64,000 nt of DNA from Klebsiella indica (GTDB lineage: Bacteria; Pseudomonadota; Gammaproteobacteria; Enterobacterales; Enterobacteriaceae), in NCBI RefSeq assembly GCF_005860775.1, contig NZ_VCHQ01000007.1, positions 150,312 to 214,311 of the forward strand. Reading direction: 5' to 3'. A program made the translations under genes and the position numbers. Of this stretch, positions 57,896-64,000 are shown in pieces. The number at the start of each line of letters is the position of its first letter. Position 1 is the first letter of the stretch. The notes beneath the pieces were generated by a model that made no database searches, had not been told where the DNA came from, and saw only the letters and a list, made by a program, of their open reading frames with translations.

Positions 57896-60133
57896 ATGAA
57901 TAACAGGATCAAATCTCTGGCCTTGCTGGTCAATCTGGGTATCTATGGGGTCGCCTTTCCGCTGAGCGCGGCGGAAGTGACCTCGGATAGCAAAACAACA
58001 ACCTCTGATGAAACTATGGTGGTTACCGCTGCCGAGCAGAACCTTCAGGCTCCGGGCGTATCAACCATTACCGCCGATGAAATTCGTAAAAATCCGCCTG
58101 CCCGTGATATCTCGGAAATAATCCGCACCATGCCGGGCGTCAATCTGACCGGTAACTCCACCAGCGGCCAGCGCGGCAACAATCGCCAGATTGATATTCG
58201 CGGTATGGGCCCGGAAAATACCTTGATCCTGGTTGACGGAAAACCGGTTACCAGCCGCAACTCCGTGCGTCTCGGCTGGCGCGGCGAACGCGATACCCGT
58301 GGCGATACCGGCTGGGTGCCGCCGGAAATGATCGAGCGTATTGAAGTTATTCGCGGCCCGGCCGCCGCCCGTTACGGTAATGGCGCGGCGGGCGGCGTCG
58401 TCAATATTATCACCAAGAAAGGCGGCGATGAGTGGCACGGTTCATGGGATACCTATTTCAACGTTCCGGAACATAAAGACGAAGGCGCCACTAAACGCAC
58501 CAACTTTAGCCTTAGCGGCCCGCTGGGCGGCGACTTCAGCTTCCGCCTGTACGGCAACCTCGATAAAACGCAGGCCGACGCCTGGGATATCAACAAGGGA
58601 CATCAGTCTGAGCGTACCGGCATTTATGCTGACACTCTCCCCGCCGGGCGTGAAGGGGTGATTAATAAAGATATTAACGGCACGGTGCGCTGGGACTTCG
58701 CCCCGATGCAGTCCATTGAGCTGGAAGCGGGCTATAGCCGTCAGGGCAACCTCTACTCTGGCGATACGCAAAACACCAACAGTAACGATCTGGTGAAAAA
58801 GAACTACGGTAAAGAGACTAACCGCCTTTATCGCAACAACTACTCCCTGACCTGGAACGGCGCCTGGGATAACGGCATCACCACCAGTAACTGGGCGCAG
58901 TATGAACGTACCCGTAACTCGCGGACGCCTGAAGGTCTGGCGGGCGGTACTGAAGGGATCTTTGACCCGAATTCCACGCAAAAATATATTGATGCCGATC
59001 TGAACGATGTCACGCTGCACAGTGAAGTGAGCATACCGTTCGATCTGCTGGTGAACCAGAACCTGACTCTGGGTACTGAGTGGAACCAGCAACGGATGAA
59101 GGATAAATCCTCTAATACCCAAACCTTTTTGGGCGGAGATATCCCAGGCTACGATAGCGCTGGTCGCAGTCCATACTCAAAAGCAAAAATTTTCTCTCTG
59201 TTTGCTGAGAACAACATGGAGTTAACCGACACTACCATGTTGACCCCGGCACTGCGCTTCGATCACCACAGTATCGTCGGCAATAACTGGAGCCCATCGC
59301 TGAACTTGTCCCAGGGACTTTGGGATGACTTCACGTTAAAAATGGGTATCGCCCGCGCCTATAAAGCGCCAAGCCTGTTTCAAACCAACCCCAACTACAT
59401 TCTGTACAGTAAAGGCCAGGGCTGCTATGCGAGCCAGGGTGGCTGCTACCTACAGGGTAATGATAATCTGAAAGCCGAAACCAGCATCAACAAAGAGATC
59501 GGCCTCGAATTTAAACGCGACGGCTGGCTGGCAGGCGTGACCTGGTTCCGCAACGACTATCGTGACAAGATTGAAGCAGGTTATGCGCCTGTTTATACCA
59601 ACAGTAACGGTACCGATCTCTACAAGTGGGAAAACGTGCCGAAAGCAGTGGTTGAAGGTCTGGAAGGCACCCTGAACGTTCCTGTGAGCGAAACGGTTAA
59701 CTGGACCAACAACATCACTTACATGTTAAAGAGTAAGAATAAAACTACCGGCGATCGTCTGTCGATTATTCCCGAATACACGCTGAACTCAACCCTGAGC
59801 TGGCAAGTACATCAGGATGTTTCTCTGCAGTCGACCTTTACCTGGTATGGTAAGCAGCAGCCGAAGAAATATAACTACAAAGGTCAACCCGTCACAGGTA
59901 GCGAGAAAGACGTGGTTAGCCCATACAGCATTCTCGGCCTGAGCGCGACCTGGGATGTTACGAAAAACGTCAGCCTGACCGGCGGCGTGGATAACGTCTT
60001 CGATAAGCGCCACTGGCGTGCCGGTAACGCGCAAACCACAGGCGGTAACAAGGGTTATATGTATGGCGCAGGCGCGTACACCTATAACGAACCTGGCCGT
60101 ACCTGGTATATGAGTGTCAATACCCACTTCTGA
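57896..60133 (+). CDS. fepA: Ferric enterobactin outer-membrane receptor FepA
   Basis: 745-residue TonB-dependent receptor, also the colicin B/D receptor in E. coli. Signal peptide to about residue 26, TonB box DETMVVTAA (38-46), plug domain (ITADEIRKNP..., GQRGNNRQIDIRGMGPENT) and a 22-strand barrel ending in HF. ATG 57896 follows AGGAT and gives MNNRIKSLALLVNLGIYGV as in E. coli; the 32 upstream codons are not part of the protein. Confidence 0.96.
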   Translation: MNNRIKSLALLVNLGIYGVAFPLSAAEVTSDSKTTTSDETMVVTAAEQNLQAPGVSTITADEIRKNPPARDISEIIRTMPGVNLTGNSTSGQRGNNRQIDIRGMGPENTLILVDGKPVTSRNSVRLGWRGERDTRGDTGWVPPEMIERIEVIRGPAAARYGNGAAGGVVNIITKKGGDEWHGSWDTYFNVPEHKDEGATKRTNFSLSGPLGGDFSFRLYGNLDKTQADAWDINKGHQSERTGIYADTLPAGREGVINKDINGTVRWDFAPMQSIELEAGYSRQGNLYSGDTQNTNSNDLVKKNYGKETNRLYRNNYSLTWNGAWDNGITTSNWAQYERTRNSRTPEGLAGGTEGIFDPNSTQKYIDADLNDVTLHSEVSIPFDLLVNQNLTLGTEWNQQRMKDKSSNTQTFLGGDIPGYDSAGRSPYSKAKIFSLFAENNMELTDTTMLTPALRFDHHSIVGNNWSPSLNLSQGLWDDFTLKMGIARAYKAPSLFQTNPNYILYSKGQGCYASQGGCYLQGNDNLKAETSINKEIGLEFKRDGWLAGVTWFRNDYRDKIEAGYAPVYTNSNGTDLYKWENVPKAVVEGLEGTLNVPVSETVNWTNNITYMLKSKNKTTGDRLSIIPEYTLNSTLSWQVHQDVSLQSTFTWYGKQQPKKYNYKGQPVTGSEKDVVSPYSILGLSATWDVTKNVSLTGGVDNVFDKRHWRAGNAQTTGGNKGYMYGAGAYTYNEPGRTWYMSVNTHF

Positions 60134-60150
60134 TTGCTTGTCTGAATCCC

Positions 60151-60174
60151 CCGCCCTCTTCCCATAGAGGGCGG
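60151..60174 (+). terminator. Hairpin between fepA and entD
   Basis: CCGCCCTC and GAGGGCGG form a perfect 8-bp stem with an 8-base loop, 17 bases after fepA. No T-tract follows, so it may attenuate or stabilise rather than terminate the fepA-entD message. Confidence 0.45.
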
Positions 60175-60200
60175 AAGGGAGAATCTGCTAACATCACGCA

Positions 60201-60860
60201 ATGCAAATCAATCACTCGATCATTCAACTTGCCGGTCACTCGCTTCAGCGGGTAGATTTCGACCCGGCGACCTTTCAGCCAGCGGATTTACTGTGGTTGC
60301 CTCATCACGCCCGGTTAACCGACTGCGCCCGTAAACGTCAGACCGAGCATCTTGCCGGGCGCATTGCCGCAGTTTATGCGCTGCGGGAAGTGGGGGAAAA
60401 ATGTGTCCCGGCGATTGGCGACCGGCGTCAGCCGCTGTGGCCAGCGCCGTGGTACGGAAGCATCAGCCACTGCGAACATAGCGCGCTGGCGGTGGTCTCA
60501 GATCAACCGGTCGGTATTGATATCGAACGGATACTCTCGCCCTCTCTGGCAGCCGAACTGGAAAGCAGCATCATCAATGCGGCGGAAAAAAAAGTGCTGG
60601 AAGCCAGCGGCCTGCCGCCAGAACTGGCGCTGACGCTGGCGTTTTCGGCGAAAGAAAGTGGGTTTAAGGCGTGGTCATCTCATGCTCTGTCCTTCCCGGG
60701 TTTTCATAGCGCCCAGGTAATATCAGCCTCTCCAGCGACACTTCATTTGCAGCTAAATACTGACTTCTCTCCTTTATTAAATAAATTTACTATAAAAATT
60801 AATTACTTAAAAATAGACCGCCATATCATTACCTGTACTTTACCCCGTTATAAATCGTGA
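60201..60860 (+). CDS. entD: Enterobactin phosphopantetheinyl transferase EntD
   Basis: 219-residue 4'-phosphopantetheinyl transferase that converts the carrier domains of EntB and EntF to holo form. Sfp-type motifs: RKRQTEHLAGRIAA near 43-56, VGIDIERI near 111-118 and FSAKESGFKAW near 150-160. The last third of the coding sequence is sharply AT-rich and its protein end is poorly conserved against E. coli. Confidence 0.93.
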   Translation: MQINHSIIQLAGHSLQRVDFDPATFQPADLLWLPHHARLTDCARKRQTEHLAGRIAAVYALREVGEKCVPAIGDRRQPLWPAPWYGSISHCEHSALAVVSDQPVGIDIERILSPSLAAELESSIINAAEKKVLEASGLPPELALTLAFSAKESGFKAWSSHALSFPGFHSAQVISASPATLHLQLNTDFSPLLNKFTIKINYLKIDRHIITCTLPRYKS

Positions 60861-60900
60861 TCTCTTTCTCCTTTTAAAAAATTAACGGTTTAAACCATAG

Positions 60901-61920
<1,020 letters not shown>

Positions 61921-61931
61921 GGTGAAACGCT

Positions 61932-62540
61932 ATGTCTTTTAAACAATGGGGGGCCGCACTGTTAGGGTGCGCCGCTCTGTTGCTGACGGCCTGCACTGTG
62001 GTTGATCTGGATGACAATGGCAAACCGATCTTGCCTGCCGATCCTAATGCGAAACAAAGCTTCGATAATCTGTCACCACAGCAGATCGCACAACAAACCT
62101 GGAAAACACGAGTTATTGATACCGCAAGTCAGCATTCCCTGGACATGAATGCACTGGAGAATCAACTGGCGTCATCAAGAAGTACGCCAGCCAGTTTTTT
62201 TGTGCGTCTGAACGCTACTGTTCTCGACGTTGATATTAGCAACACGCGTGAACAAAAACTTATTTTCAACATTAACGGACGTCCCCTCGCCATTCAGGTT
62301 GGACCGGTAATACGGGGTAATGCTATTCGTGATGCCACTGGCTTCAAATTTGAAGATTTCACTAACCAGGTTCAGTTTGCCCAGCTTTCACGGGCCTATA
62401 ACCGGGAGGCGGTTAAACAATTACCTAAAATTGATTCTGAATGGGTCGGCAAGAAGATCAGTGTGCTATTCGCGGTGACATTAAGCAATGGAACAGCTCA
62501 GGATGCCGCTGCGCTTGCACTGAAACAGGAGACACCGTAA
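61932..62540 (+). CDS. DUF2291 family periplasmic lipoprotein
   Basis: 202-residue lipoprotein: signal peptide with lipobox LLTAC (Cys21), followed by a soluble DUF2291-type domain. Such proteins are found beside ribose-type ABC importers and probably form an accessory component of the uptake system, but no function is established. Eleven bases after the binding protein; its stop overlaps the next start (TAATG). Confidence 0.8.
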   Translation: MSFKQWGAALLGCAALLLTACTVVDLDDNGKPILPADPNAKQSFDNLSPQQIAQQTWKTRVIDTASQHSLDMNALENQLASSRSTPASFFVRLNATVLDVDISNTREQKLIFNINGRPLAIQVGPVIRGNAIRDATGFKFEDFTNQVQFAQLSRAYNREAVKQLPKIDSEWVGKKISVLFAVTLSNGTAQDAAALALKQETP

Positions 62541-64000
62541 TGAGCGATATTCCTGCTGAAGATATAATTTTGCATACAAAAGGCATTTCAATGCTGTTTC
62601 CCGGTACGGTGGCGCTGGACAATGTTGACTACAACGTTTGGCGCGGCAAGGTTAACGTTATTATCGGTGAAAATGGTGCCGGAAAATCAACGCTGATGAA
62701 AATCCTTGCTGGCGTACAACAGCCGAGCCTGGGGGAAATAGTGCTCAATGGAAAATCGGTACATTTTTCCAGTACCCGTGAAGCCGCGCTTCACGGTATC
62801 GGCATGGTGCATCAGGAATTAAACCTGTTTGAAAATCTGAGCGTAGCCGAGAATATTTTTCTTGGTCGTGAACTGCAAAAAGGTATTGCGCCAATTAACG
62901 AAGCAGAGCAGGAAAAGCGTGCCGTCGAGCTATTAAAACGCCTCGATCAACCCATCTCTCCCAAAGAACTGGTCGGAAATCTCAAAGTCGGTCAGCAACA
63001 GTTGATAGAGATAGCCAAAGCACTGGCAGAAGATGCAGACATACTGATTCTGGATGAGCCGACATCTGCACTGAGTAAGACCGAAGTCGACATTCTGTTT
63101 CGCGTGATCCGTGAACTAACCCGCCAGGGGGTGACAATTATTTATATTTCGCACCGTCTGGAGGAACTGATGACTATCGGCGACGTCATCACTATTCTGC
63201 GAGACGGCAAATTCCAGTCAGAAGCAAAAGTCTCTGATATTGACGTCCCATGGATTGTTCGTGAAATGTTAGGCAGCGATCCTGTCAGTAATTTCCTCGA
63301 ACCTGGACGGACTTTTGGCGCGCCTTTACTCGAAGCTGAGCATATTACCTGTGTTAATGCGGCCGGAAATAAAGTGGTGAATGATGTTAGCTTTAAAGTT
63401 CACACAGGCGAAATTGTCGGTATTTATGGCCTCATGGGCGCGGGCCGAACCGAGTTATTTGAATGCATGCTTGGCACCGAACGTAACTATTTCGGCAAAT
63501 TATGGTTAGACAGTAAACCGGTGCCACAACGCTTAACTCCCGCCGATCGTATACGTATGGGAATGAGCCTGGTACCGGAAGATCGTAAGCGTACCGGCAT
63601 CTTCCCAGTTTCCTCCGTCGCCAATAATTTGACAATTGCCAGCTTGTGGCGACGGCTGCGGCGGGGACTAACCATCGCAAATAAAGAAGAAGAAACCGTC
63701 GTAGCCAGCACCATCGGCAACCTGTCGATTAAAGTTTCTTCACCGGAAGTGGAAATTCAGGCGCTGAGCGGCGGTAACCAGCAGAAAGTGGTTATTGGTC
63801 GCTCGCTGTTAACAAACCCCAAAGTCCTGTTCCTCGACGAACCGACTCGCGGCATTGATATCGGTGCGAAAGCAGACGTATTTCGCATGATGGTGCAGCT
63901 TTCACAACAAGGCATAGCAGTTGTCTTCTCTACTTCCGATCTCAAAGAAATTATGGCGGTTTCTGACCGTATTTTGGTGATGTCCGGCGGCAAGTTAACC
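62540..64000 (+). CDS. Sugar ABC transporter ATP-binding protein (RbsA-like), cut by window end
   Basis: 487 codons are visible and the frame is open to the edge. Two ABC domains: the first with Walker A GENGAGKST, signature LKVGQQQLIEIAKAL and Walker B LILDEPTSALS; the second with the degenerate Walker A GLMGAGRTE, signature ALSGGNQQKVVIGRSL and Walker B LFLDEPTRGID. This layout is that of RbsA/MglA-type ATPases. A permease gene is expected next. Confidence 0.93.
   Translation, partial: MSDIPAEDIILHTKGISMLFPGTVALDNVDYNVWRGKVNVIIGENGAGKSTLMKILAGVQQPSLGEIVLNGKSVHFSSTREAALHGIGMVHQELNLFENLSVAENIFLGRELQKGIAPINEAEQEKRAVELLKRLDQPISPKELVGNLKVGQQQLIEIAKALAEDADILILDEPTSALSKTEVDILFRVIRELTRQGVTIIYISHRLEELMTIGDVITILRDGKFQSEAKVSDIDVPWIVREMLGSDPVSNFLEPGRTFGAPLLEAEHITCVNAAGNKVVNDVSFKVHTGEIVGIYGLMGAGRTELFECMLGTERNYFGKLWLDSKPVPQRLTPADRIRMGMSLVPEDRKRTGIFPVSSVANNLTIASLWRRLRRGLTIANKEEETVVASTIGNLSIKVSSPEVEIQALSGGNQQKVVIGRSLLTNPKVLFLDEPTRGIDIGAKADVFRMMVQLSQQGIAVVFSTSDLKEIMAVSDRILVMSGGKLT

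Overview
The window is a chromosomal segment of an enteric bacterium of the Escherichia/Salmonella/Citrobacter group. Nearly every protein is recognisable as an ortholog of an E. coli K-12 gene, and start sites, overlaps and operon order match that group. I lean towards Citrobacter, because the nfo-fruA junction lacks the E. coli yeiI-nupX-rihB block and the ent/fep cluster sits in an unusual place. I cannot name the species from the sequence.

Left part (1-36.3 kb) is the conserved '48-49 minute' backbone: cirA, lysP, yeiE/yeiH, nfo, fruBKA, setB, yeiW, yeiP (efpL), a divergent uxuA/yeiQ pair, yeiR, lpxT, mepS, pdeN (rtn), yejABEF, yejG, bcr-rsuA, radD (yejH), rplY, yejK, yejL, pbgA (yejM) and tRNA-Pro(GGG) proL. 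Between nfo and fruA lies a small RNA-like relic that I read as a deleted group IIC intron, placed directly behind the fruA terminator.

Middle (36.3-38.4 kb): next to proL is a scrap of lambdoid prophage, a tail-tip J gene reduced by an in-frame deletion and interrupted by one UGA. It abuts a 577-bp multi-hairpin element with terminal inverted repeats of about 70 bp.

Right part (38.4-60.9 kb) is the complete enterobactin system in its usual internal order: ybdD-cstA, entCEBAH, fepB, entS, fepDGC, entF, ybdZ, fes, fepA, entD. In E. coli and Salmonella this cluster lies far from proL, so a chromosomal rearrangement has joined the two. fepE is missing between fepC and entF. Together with cirA at the left end, the window covers synthesis of enterobactin (EntC, B, A, E, F, D, H), export (EntS), outer-membrane uptake of the ferric siderophore (FepA) and of its breakdown products (CirA), periplasmic and inner-membrane import (FepB, FepD/G/C) and hydrolysis (Fes). 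Fur-box-like sequences lie in the three divergent control regions.

Right edge (60.9-64 kb): an ABC importer operon of the ribose type (binding protein, DUF2291 lipoprotein, double ATPase cut by the window end), substrate unknown.

The least ordinary feature is a dispersed family of long multi-hairpin repeats: three large copies (13.9-14.5, 37.7-38.3 and 47.4-47.9 kb) and one partial copy (28.3 kb). They have paired base changes in a conserved stem, and one copy sits at the synteny break next to proL.
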